DNA of 64,000 nt. It comes from Valencia hispanica (Eukaryota; Chordata; Actinopteri; Cyprinodontiformes; Valenciidae). This document shows, one piece after another, positions 9,827 through 18,832 of this stretch. Numbering within the stretch: position 1 is the stretch's first letter; each line of letters opens with the position of its first letter. A program made the translations under genes and the position numbers. The notes beneath the pieces were generated by a model that worked only from the letters and a program-made list of their open reading frames with translations, made no database searches and was not told the origin of the DNA. The stretch covers positions 8,644,581 to 8,708,580 of the forward strand of contig OY747712.1 in the NCBI GenBank assembly GCA_963556495.2, read 5' to 3'.

Positions 9827-12336
9827 AAAGGCAATACATTCTCCTCCTTTGCTGGCGGGGAGGCTGTTGCTGTGTAGCGACAGGTGCTCTCCCCCCGTGG
9901 GGCTTTGTGGTGGCCGTGGGCCCTGGGTCGAATGTGCCATGGCCTCCCTCCCCTGGTGGATCCCGGTGAACAGCGGTGCCTATTGGGGTCAGTGGGGGAG
10001 CTGGCTCCCTGGGAAGACATTTGTCTCCCAGTCCTTCCCTCCCCATCCCTGGACACCTCTGTCCACCCGCTCCATCACTTTACCACTCATATAGGGTCTT
10101 GGGGCATGGGCACATCACTGGGGTGTGAGGAGGGGCTTCCCTCCTCGCTATCCCGTGGCGTCCTGGGTCCCAATTTTAATATACAACTTAGACACTCCCA
10201 CTTATAACATTCTCACGCGACACATATGTAGGGACTTTGGGGTGGGCACACTTTTCGGCATCCAGAGGGGTAGCGGTTCAATCAGCTTCACCTCTGGTGG
10301 CGGTGCCCACTGTTAAACCACATATAGACACTGAGGGCTCGGGGTGGGGGTTGGGGGATGTGTGGCTGCCTTCCCCACATCCCACCCCTCTGTTTTAAAT
10401 GCACATTATAACAACACGCATCAACACCATACTCGAGCGGGAGGATGGAGGCTAGGGGTCTTTTCACACCCCTGTTCGCTACGGGCCATCAGGGGTTGGA
10501 GTCCGGAGGAGGAACAGGCGGTCTGGTCGGGGTCCTGGGCTGTCGGGCTGCTTTGCCACTGTGGGGCCCTTGGCGATCTGCTTGTCTCCGTTCTAGAAGG
10601 TAGGGGGTCCATCTCCCGGGTCCGGGGGCTGGTGGCTCTACTGGGGCATCGGTACCTGGACCTGGGAGCATAAAGTGTGTATGGGGTGTGTGAGTGAGGG
10701 TACAGCGTCATTTTTTTGGGTGTCTTGGTGAGTCAGTGAGAATGTATGGGTTTAAGAGGGAGGGAACGTATGACTGTTTCTGTATGTCTTTGTCTACCTT
10801 TCAGACTGGATCTTGGTCTGCCCCCTCGCCTGGCGCACCTCAGGCCTTACACTTAATGGGGGGCCTATTTCCCCTCCGTCACTCCCCGCCGGTGACGGGG
10901 GCCCCTGCCTGCCGGAGCATCGGTGGTCAATCCGGTTCGGACCTGGTGCGTGCCTGGCCGGGCCTGGGGGGGCCGGTGTGTCGGTCAGCCGATGCGCTGG
11001 GCCGATACCTTCCTTTGGTTGGTTGGGGCACCTCTTCTAGGGGTGCCAGGTTTGGGATTGTTGGGTGGTGCCTGCTCGGTGGCTCGGCGGGATGCGGATC
11101 CGGCGTCTCTGCTCGTTTCATCACCTGTTCTGTGCGCACCGTGCGTGGTCGGGTCATTGGCGGGTTGGACCGGCCCTGGCCTTCATTGGGTACCTGGTCT
11201 CGGCGCTCTGCATTGCGCGGGATCAGGACCCGGGAGCTGGTACAACTTGGTGTCCAGATGCTGGCTGAGCCCGGCCTGGGGATGCTGTCGGTTCCCTACG
11301 GCTATCGGTGGGGCGCCCCGACGTAGGGCAGAGGTGGGGCGCTGGGATGTTGGCGGTGGGGATTGGCCTAGGGTGCCGGGGGCCCCTCGTCGGCCGGTCC
11401 CTTGTCGGGTCCCTGCTGGGGGGTGGGTGCCCCTGGGCCCCGGCTCTCCTGGTCCATTGACTGGCCCGCCCTGGCGCGGCCGGTTGCCGGCGGGGCCCGT
11501 GGGCTCGTCACTGCTGCTCCCCGGGCCCCTGCATAGTAGCCGCTGGACGTTCCCCTGAGGTTCTCCTTTGCTCCACTCTTGGGGGATGCGGTCGGCCCCG
11601 CCGGGTCCGCCTGGGACTCTGGGGGTCCTTTGGACGTCTTTGCTCCGATCTCCTTCATGTCTGCATCGATTCCTGGGAGACGGATTGATGCCTACTCACA
11701 CCAACTATCGAACACTCTTATGGAGAAACCTTATATGCACCAGCATGCTAACACACACACATAGATGTGGGGTCTCTGGTGTTTAAGGATATATTCTTAG
11801 GCTGAGGTTATCATTACTAGAGCTTGATTAATCAGTACCATGAGTTTTTCTGTGACATTGTTGTTGTATTTTTATATCTATTTTTGTGTGATGTGGTTGT
11901 GTAATTCTTAGTTCACAATGTTTGGTTTGTTTTGTCGATGTTCCTTTTTCGTGTTTTGTTTTGTTTTTCCCCTTCTCTCTGCCGTCCTGTGGGTATGGAG
12001 GCAGACTTCAATGTCTTCCTGTGTTTTCTTTGTTCCCCTTCCTCTCTTGTATTTTCAACTCACCCTCTCTCTTGACTTTTTGTTTCCTACCTCTCTTCTT
12101 CATCTTCCTTCTTTCTTCTCCTTAATTTTCCATCTCCGTGTCCATAACATCAGGAAATTAAAACCCCATCAATTCATAAAAGATTTTTCACACATATTTC
12201 AAGTGGAGGACTATAGTAAAAGCTGTACTGCTCTGCTTGTGAAAGTAAATCTGTTGGGCTTCTACTTGGTACTCAGACACCAATTCTGAGCTCCACACTG
12301 CCAAACAGGACACGTAAAAAAAAGGCAATACATTCT
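9827..12336 (+). mobile_element. GC-rich retroposed insertion flanked by a perfect 16-bp direct repeat
   Basis: The 16-mer AAAGGCAATACATTCT occurs at 9827-9842 and again at 12321-12336. The second copy directly follows an A-run, giving ...CACGTAAAAAAAAGG. This is the signature of target-primed reverse transcription with a 3' tail on the plus strand. The left junction reads TATT|AAAGG, compatible with an L1-type endonuclease site. The insert (about 2.48 kb) is strikingly GC-rich from 9843 to about 11660, then pyrimidine-rich (11900-12130), then AT-rich. I see no reverse transcriptase, endonuclease or other known domain; the open frames of about 210 aa near 10694-11558 overlap in different frames and look like a by-product of GC richness. 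The family is unknown to me. It could be a non-autonomous LINE-dependent element or the 3' portion of a larger LINE. Confidence 0.7.
10085..10430 (+). repeat. Degenerate internal repeat units in the GC-rich insertion
   Basis: Three points read CATATAGGGTCTTGGGG (10088), CATATGTAGGGACTTTGGGG (about 10222) and CATATAGACACTGAGGGCTC (about 10320). Each is followed by G-rich sequence and then an AT-rich TTTTAAAT/TTATAACA stretch. They look like diverged tandem units of roughly 100-140 bp. Alignment is by eye and the unit borders are approximate. Confidence 0.35.
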
Positions 12337-13121
12337 ATAAGAAACTACGATGATACTGTTTCAGCGCACTTTGAAAACATTTAAACACCTTGTTTTTGGG
12401 CTGTGAACTATTGTTCCAGAATGATCAGATGCCAGCACCACATAACGTTTCCTGGAGTCTAGAATCTATATGCCAGCTCACACGGACAAAACAGATTAAC
12501 CTTTACAACAGAACAATAAACAAACATAGAGGAAATCATTTGAAATAAACCCAATACAAATATCTATTTTTGATAGTGTTTTAAAGGTTTAGCACCTCTT
12601 TTTTAATATAGTAATAAAACAAATAAACAAAGAAGAAAATTAATCATTCCATGAATGCAATTTGAAGTCGGAATTTGATTTGCTCGCACAGAAACCAGAT
12701 TTATTTATAGTCAAAGAGCCTGTGGCCAGCACTGGTTTAATTGCTATCACTACAAAGATAAAAAAAAGACATTTATATCCTCTTTTATTCAAACTTCAAC
12801 AATGCCTTATGAGAGATGCCTTTGTGATGACCTCCCTTTTGCTTCTGAAATATATGCTTCCATTTCCTTTATGCTTCGAGCCGAAATGAGGAATGTTCTA
12901 TTTCCTTAGTGATGGGGTCGTATTAAAGGTGGAGGGAACCTGCTCAGTGGTTCACACTCAGGCAATGAAGCATAGAAGAAAAGGATGAAAAGGAAATCCT
13001 GAGAGCCAGGTAAAAATCTGGCCGTTGGAATTCAACAGTAAATAGCTTTATTACAATCAATCTGCAATTGGATGCCAATCCTGACATCTTTAAACTATTT
13101 GCCGTTCAGGGTTCCTGGTTC
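12337..13121. other. Unassigned AT-rich interval
   Basis: Nothing recognisable was seen. It directly continues the pre-insertion sequence interrupted by the GC-rich element. Confidence 0.5.
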
Positions 13122-13461
13122 TGTTATGCTGAGATTTAGTAAAGGATCAAAGTGCAGAGACTCTGGCAAGACTAAGTGTCTTTAATAATACAAATAAAAA
13201 GTAAATTTACATGGGAATCATAGGACACGAGGAACAGGCAAAGGAAATGGGAATTCAGTATAGAACAATGAGAACCAGAGGGCCTAAATACTTGGGAGGG
13301 GGTGGAGAAAAAAACATTAGATGCAGGTGAGGATATTAACCTATATGGCAGCAGCATTTGAAGAATACTGAATATAGGGAACTGGATAGAATATGGCAAG
13401 ACCTAAACAAATATAAATCAACAAGGAAATGGTCAAAACCCAAACACTCAAGGATCATACA
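13122..13461 (-). repeat. Possible degenerate gypsy-type LTR, minus orientation
   Basis: The stretch from TGTTATGCTGAG (13122) to GGATCATACA (13461) has features seen in reversed fish gypsy LTRs. CAAAGTGCAGAGACTC is followed by TGTCTTTAATAATA, whose complement carries an ATTAAAGA polyadenylation-like signal. No target duplication was found, so the borders are tentative. Confidence 0.35.
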
Positions 13462-13599
13462 AGTTTCACTTCATTTTATCAGCGCAAGCAACAGGTTGGA
13501 GGAAATAAATTGACATTTTCAGCTAATAGAGCTAGAATTTTTAAACATAGATGTTGTTGATATAAATAACAATGAAAATGTAGAGCAATGTTCAATTCC

Positions 13600-13648
13600 T
13601 CTAATTAGTGGCATATTTAAATCACCAACAAATATGCCACTAATTAGA
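13600..13648. repeat. Perfect 19-bp inverted repeat (hairpin)
   Basis: The arms 13600-13618 (TCTAATTAGTGGCATATTT) and 13630-13648 are exact reverse complements separated by 11 nt. The stem contains TAATTAG in both arms. It lies outside the elements I could delimit, in AT-rich DNA between two LTR-like repeats. Confidence 0.85.
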
Positions 13649-13865
13649 AAGAATAGGTTGTTGCCAGGCGGGATCCAAAGATGAGGACTTACAAGAGTTA
13701 CAAGAGTTTATAAACACCTAATTTTGGACTTGAGTCTTAATAAGAATCTTTATTTTATGTAATGAGAGGTGACACTAAGCTAGTAAGTTGGTCACAGTTC
13801 TTATATGTCTGTGCATATGCTCCACTGTGAAAAGGAGTTCTAAAATTATTAGCTCATCTTAGTTC

Positions 13866-14628
13866 ATTTGTGTCATGTTTCCAATAGTTTTCTTGACCCA
13901 CATACAGAACGCAATTGCTAATAAGTAGCAGATATAAAGTTTATTGAGAAATAATGTAGATGACTGGTATCCAAGGGGAGCTTCACGAGGGGGTGCATGG
14001 ACAGCATACACTGGAGGGAAGTAGGTGGAGAGCTTAGATCCAGTTGAAGGTGTTGAATAATAATCAAACGATGAGCCTCTAACTGAGAAGGATGACACAA
14101 GGAACTTAAGTGGGGAGAGAGGTGTCCGGGTTGTCAGTGGAGATTTAATGGTTGGAACCAGAGAGGCTGCACACCGGAGGTTGAAGATGGAGGGGGGAAA
14201 GGCAGAGGCTCAGATCTGGAGTAAGGCTACAGGCTGACTGATGTGGCATGAGAATCCAGAGAATCCAAAAACGAGGAACAGGTCACGGAGGACTTGAGAA
14301 ATGACCATGTTTGAACCTTGGAAAGAGCACAGGAGAAATTGACCATAAAGGGAAAAAAATCACACAGTAATCAAAGCATAGCTTCAGGGTTTTGGAGGGA
14401 CTCAGAGGGCGTGAGGTACCATGGAAGGCAAAACACTCAGGCACTGAATGTCAGCCTGCCAGTTCCTTAAGAAGGCTGCCTTATCAACCATAATGGGCTG
14501 CAGGTGTGCAGGTGGTAGCAGTGGCAAACTCCAACCTCCAACCCAGGTAGATGGATCCTACTCCAGTGGCGCCATCCGTTGGAAGAAACTCAGCACAACA
14601 AAAACAACCCAGACTTACTGACAATTGG
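13866..14628 (-). repeat. Solo LTR of an LTR retrotransposon, minus orientation
   Basis: The sequence from TGTCATG (13871) to TACTGACA (ending 14623), 753 bp, has the TGTCA...TGACA inverted ends of gypsy-type LTRs. The flanks ATTTG (13866-13870) and ATTGG (14624-14628) match at 4 of 5 positions. Near the left end, ACCCACATACAGAACGCA followed by AAAGTTTATTGAG is typical of a reversed LTR R/U5 region. No internal coding region lies on either side, so this reads as a solo LTR left after recombination between two LTRs. Confidence 0.6.
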
Positions 14629-15221
14629 CAGACTGTGGGGAAATTATGATTAAAAAAATGGATTAGCCATGATAATAAAAATGGCCACACTAAGATCGGT
14701 CAAACTACATTTTGTATTATATCAAATAAATCATAAAAATTTTTTTACATTGTATTATGTTAAGCTGGTATCATTATAATGATATTTCTGGCTCTTTAAA
14801 GTAAAAGTACTTTCTCACTAATTCTCACTAATTAATTTACTTCATTGCATCTAACACTTTAATTGGTCATTTATATTGTACCTTGAGGCATGACTACTGT
14901 TTATTGTACTGTACTGTTTATTGTACATTGAAGCATGACTACTGTTTTAATTACAAAAAGGTATTATTGTAAATTTTGCACCTGGTAATCTCACAAATTG
15001 GACTATATAGCTTATGGGGAAACAATCCTACCCTGGCAATTACCAGGGGCTTTAACTATTGAGGCCATTTTAGGGTGAGCATGACAGAGGCACCATATGC
15101 AGAGGTGACAGTCCTCAACTGACAAACTAAGTATTTGTCCTGGGTTTCATTTTCATACTGTGGTCATTTACTGCATGTCTTACCGTTGCCTCTACCCTTC
15201 TTTCTACCAAGCTACTAAAAA
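14629..15221. other. Unassigned AT-rich interval with a small tandem duplication
   Basis: At 14873-14946 two near-identical units containing GCATGACTACTGTTT follow one another, separated by TTATTGTAC repeats. No gene or classified repeat was seen elsewhere. Confidence 0.5.
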
Positions 15222-16831
15222 TACAGTGGCTTGCAAAAGTATTCGGCCCCCTTGAACTTTTCCACATTTTGTCGCATTACAGCCACAAACATGAATCAAT
15301 TTTATTGGAATTCCACGTGAAAGACCAATACAAAGTGGTGTACACGTGAGAAGTGGAACGAAAATCATACATGATTCCAAACATTTTTTACAAATAAATA
15401 ACTGAAAAGTGGGGTGTGCGTAATTATTCAGCCCCCTGAGTCAATACTTTGTAGAACCACCTTTTGCTGCAATTCCAGCGGCCAGTCTTTTAGAGTATGT
15501 CTCTACCAGCTTTGCACATCTAGAGACTGAAATTCTTGCCCATTCTTCTTTGCAAAACAGCTCCAGCTCAGTCAGATTAGATGGACAACGTTTGTGAACA
15601 GCAGTTTTCAGATCTTGCCACAGATTCTCGATTGGATTTAGATCTGGACTTTGACTGGGCCATTCTAACACATGGATATGTTTTGTTTTAAACCATTCCA
15701 TTGTTGCCCTGGCTTTATGTTTAGGGTCGTTGTCCTGCTGGAAGGTGAACCTCCGCCCCAGTCTCAAGTCTTTTGCAGACTCCAAGAGGTTTTCTTCCAA
15801 GATTGCCCTGTATTTGGCTCCATCCATCTTCCCATCAACTCTGACCAGCTTCCCTGTCCCTGCTGAAGAGAAGCACCCCCAGAGCATGATGCTGCCATCA
15901 CCATATTTGACAGTGGGGATGGTGTGTTCAGAGTGATGTGCAGTGTTAGTTTTCCGCCACACATAGCGTTTTGCATTTTGGCCAAAAAGTTCCATTTTGG
16001 TCTCATCTGACCAGAGCACCTTCTCCCACATGTTTGCTGTGTCCCCCACATGGCTTGTGGCAAACTGCAAACGGGACTTCTTACGGTTTTCTTTTAACAA
16101 TGGCTTTCTTCCTGCCACTCTTCCATAAAGGCGAACTTAGTGCATTGCACGACTAATAGTTGTCCTATGGACAGATTCCCCCACCTAAGGTGTAGATCTC
16201 TCCAGCTCGTCCAGAGTCACCATGAGCCTCTTGGATGCATTTCTGATCAGCGCTCTCCTTGTTCGGCCTGTGAGTTTAGGTGGACGGCCTTGTCTTGGTA
16301 GGTTTACAGTTGTGCCATACTCCTTCCATTTCTGAATGATCGCTTGAACAGTGCTCCGTGGGATGTTCAAGGCTTGGGAAATCTTTTTGTAGCCTAAGCC
16401 TGCTTTAAATTTCTCAATAACTTTATCCCTGACCTGTCTGGTGTGTTCTTTGGACTTCATGGTGTTGTTGCTCCCAACATTCTCTTAGACAACCTCTGAG
16501 GCCGTCACAGGGCAGCTGTATTTGTACTGACATTAGATTACACACAGGTGCACTCTATTTAGTCATTAGCACTCATCAGGCAATGTCTATGGGCAACTGA
16601 CTGCACTCAGACCAAAGGGGGCTGAATAATTACGCACACCCCACTTTTCAGTTATTTATTTGTAAAAAATGTTTGGAATCATGTATGATTTTCGTTCCAC
16701 TTCTCACGTGTACACCACTTTGTATTGGTCTTTCACGTGGAATTCCAATAAAATTAATTCATGTTTGTGGCTGTAATGTGACAAAATGTGGAAAAGTTCA
16801 AGGGGGCCAAATACTTTTGCAAGCCACTGTA
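15222..16831 (-). mobile_element. Tc1-like (Sleeping-Beauty-like) transposon, complete but with a broken gene
   Basis: The element runs 15224-16829 (1606 bp), flanked by TA on both sides. The ends are CAGTGGCTTGCAAAAGTATT and its complement. Terminal inverted repeats are about 213 bp (15224-15436 and 16617-16829). Near their inner ends a second copy of the outer motif appears (TAATTATTCAGCCCCC against AGTATTCGGCCCCC). This is the IR/DR arrangement with two transposase-binding sites per end known from Sleeping Beauty-type elements. The two repeats are almost identical by eye. The transposase gene is on the minus strand. Confidence 0.93.
15441..16460 (-). pseudogene. Tc1-like transposase, 339 codons, two in-frame stops
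   Basis: The frame starts at ATG 16460 and stays in register to the final stop at 15441, with no frameshift. Codon 92 is TAG (16185-16187) and codon 108 is TAA (16137-16139). The N-terminal paired-like domain (residues 1-91, with GRPPKLT at 58-64) is intact. The DDE domain keeps D152 (LWSDETK), D243 (FQQDNDPKH) and E278 (NPIENLW), with 34 residues between the last two. These positions are one less than the triad I recall for the 340-residue Sleeping Beauty transposase. The stops fall in the linker between DNA-binding and catalytic domains, so only an N-terminal DNA-binding fragment could be made from this reading. Such a fragment could in principle compete for terminal repeats; that is inference. 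Confidence 0.92.
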
Positions 16832-17099
16832 AAAAGGCACTAGTGTCACATATGTTTGTAAAAAGACATTAATATATAATACCTTTGTAACCTTCGTGTT
16901 ATTTGAACTTGTCAATAAAGTTACGCACATTGTCAAATGTTTAGGTTTTATTAGGGTTACAAAATGCAGCTGCCAGGATCTGGGGGTGTTTGTGTTTCCT
17001 GTTCATTTGTGCTTAACTTTAGTGATTACTTTCTTTAGATCGGTTTTCTATTTGTTTCACTTCAGATTAGATTCTTCAGTTGTAGTTTATTCCGGAATT
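16832..17099. other. Unassigned short interval
   Basis: AT-rich sequence between the Tc1 element and the LINE fragment; no feature was recognised. Confidence 0.5.
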
Positions 17100-17752
17100 G
17101 CGCCGCTCAAGGTGGCAGCATGTTGAAGTAGCTCTATTACTTTAGTTCTGATTTTCTTTCTTTTTAAAATCTTTTATTCCTCCATTTCTGGTAGAAACAT
17201 TTTTGTGGACAGTTGTTCTCTCTGGTTTTCAATGCTGTGCAGCTGGCAGGACTTTTGCTACTCTTTTTAAAATCTTTGGTTATTTGTTATGATGCATAAC
17301 CACTGCAATAAGGTGGTTTACCAATGGGAACAGCTGATTAACATCACAAAAGCTCAAATAATTCCTCAACTGCAGCCACAAAACCCTGATGAATTGAAAA
17401 GGAGATGCCATGGATCCAGAGCAGGGATGAAGAGGAGAGCGAAAAAGTAGAATTTCAAGCCCTCTCCATCAATCATATTGGGCAATGTGAGATTGTTGGC
17501 AAACAGGTTGAATGCTGTGGACCCTCTGGAGATTAGTGTGCAAAAAATTATTCTTCATAAAATGAACAATATGGACAAACCTGAGCATCCTCTAAATCAG
17601 ACTGTCATACAACTACAGAGTGTCTTCAGTCAGAGGCTTCTTCAGATCTGCAGAACAGAGCTACAGGAGATCATCCCTACCCACGGCCATCAGCATCTAC
17701 GAGAACATTTAATTTCCCCTTGGGATTAATAAAGTAATTTTGAATTGAATTC
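17100..17752 (+). pseudogene. Internally deleted non-LTR retrotransposon (L2/CR1-like LINE)
   Basis: Near 17464-17520 the translation PSIILGNVRLLANRLNAVD resembles the start of the endonuclease domain of fish L2/CR1-like LINEs. It is followed almost at once by sequence of the kind found at the 3' end: QTVIQLQSVFSQRLLQI near 17600, then a TTTCCCCTTGGGATTAATAA tail and TTGAATTGAATT repeats (to about 17752). The endonuclease body and the whole reverse transcriptase are therefore missing. Upstream, 17100-17460 (CTCAAGGTGGCAGCATG onwards) may be its 5' leader. The element cannot move by itself. Confidence 0.55.
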
Positions 17753-17829
17753 CTTTTCACAATTTATTATTAGAACTATGCTTTCCCAATTAGTGTTTAA
17801 TCATCCCTTGCTCCTTTCCTGCCATCTAT

Positions 17830-18130
17830 TTTTCTCTCTCCCTGAGCCTGCCTGCCTGTTCTTTTCTCACACTTGCAACCTGTTCCAATCAAGCCACCTG
17901 TTCCTAGTTCCAGTAATCAACCTCCCATACTCTCCTCTTTTTCCTCGCTGGTTTCTCCTGGTGGTTCTCATCTGTTCCCCGTCTTCACTTCAGCTCTCCT
18001 TGCTCTCCATTATTCTCCAGTCCTGTTTCTTGTGTTGTCTCCCGAAGCAGTTTTTGTCAGTCTTTGCCTTTTTCATTGAAACATCTTTTCATTATATCCT
18101 CCTTCCAAGCCTGTTTGCATTTGGGTCAAA
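17830..18130 (+). repeat. Gypsy-type LTR fragment
   Basis: A run of CTGCCTGTTCTT, CACCTGTTCCTAGTTCC, TCCTGTTTCTTGTG and finally TTTGCATTTGGGTCAAAC follows the order of motifs in the 3' half of fish gypsy LTRs, ending in the shared TGCATTTGGGTC block. Ends and target duplication are not preserved. Evidence is motif order only. The open frame over this stretch is a pyrimidine-rich artefact. Confidence 0.35.
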
Positions 18131-18448
18131 CTACAACCTATACAATGGCAGCAGCAATGCAGTTTAAAAGGCAGAGTAGGTGTCTGTTTCAGCCATTAAA
18201 AACTTCACTTGAGGAAAATGCCTTGAGAATAGTAAACTATAGGTACAGCTGTGGTTTTGGCTAAATGCTGAAGAAATAATTTTATGATTTTTCATGGTTA
18301 AAGTGCCCCGATTTTCAAGTAGTAGTTGTCCATTTGGTTAATTAGTTGTTATTACAATACCACTCCTCAAGTCCGTAATCTGAATGGAACAAGATGATTC
18401 TTAAATAAAAATTATATTATCAATGCATTGGTTTTGATTTTTGATAAC
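18131..18448. other. Unassigned interval
   Basis: Nothing recognisable; AT-rich. Confidence 0.5.
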
Positions 18449-18832
18449 ATACTGTAACATCGGGTTGTGTTCAGTGGTTGAGAGGGCGCGGAGGAAACGT
18501 TCTGCAAGACGGTGAAAAACTCACAACTACACTGGTACTGGGAATTCCACAGTGCTTCTCCTTTAATAGTCACACTCTTTAACAACCTTACAAGGCCCGG
18601 TTGAACGACTGCTATCTAGTCATACATGGAAACAAGCAGAGTTCATACAACCCATAACGTTACTTGAATTAGGGAGAAGAAAAGTATAGTCCATAACAGT
18701 CCATGCGCCCATCTGCAGCACGCTTCTCCCATGTTCTGCAGGGCAGGTAGTGGCGCATAATTGTGACATCACTAACAAATAAATAACTTAGGCTGTCTAA
18801 AAGAGACCACACAATTATGGCTGTTACAATAC
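18449..18832 (-). repeat. Solo LTR with ATAC target duplication
   Basis: The LTR runs 18453-18828 (376 bp) and has TGTAACA...TGTTACA inverted ends. It is flanked by ATAC on both sides (18449-18452 and 18829-18832). Read on the minus strand it begins TGTAACAGCC and ends CCCGATGTTACA. No gag, pol or second LTR is nearby. It could belong to a gypsy-type element or an endogenous retrovirus; I cannot tell which from an LTR alone. Confidence 0.65.

Noticed and set aside
10694..11558. Two plus-strand open frames of about 210 codons each in the GC-rich block
   Set aside because: They overlap in different frames, match no domain I know, and are expected where GC richness removes stop codons.
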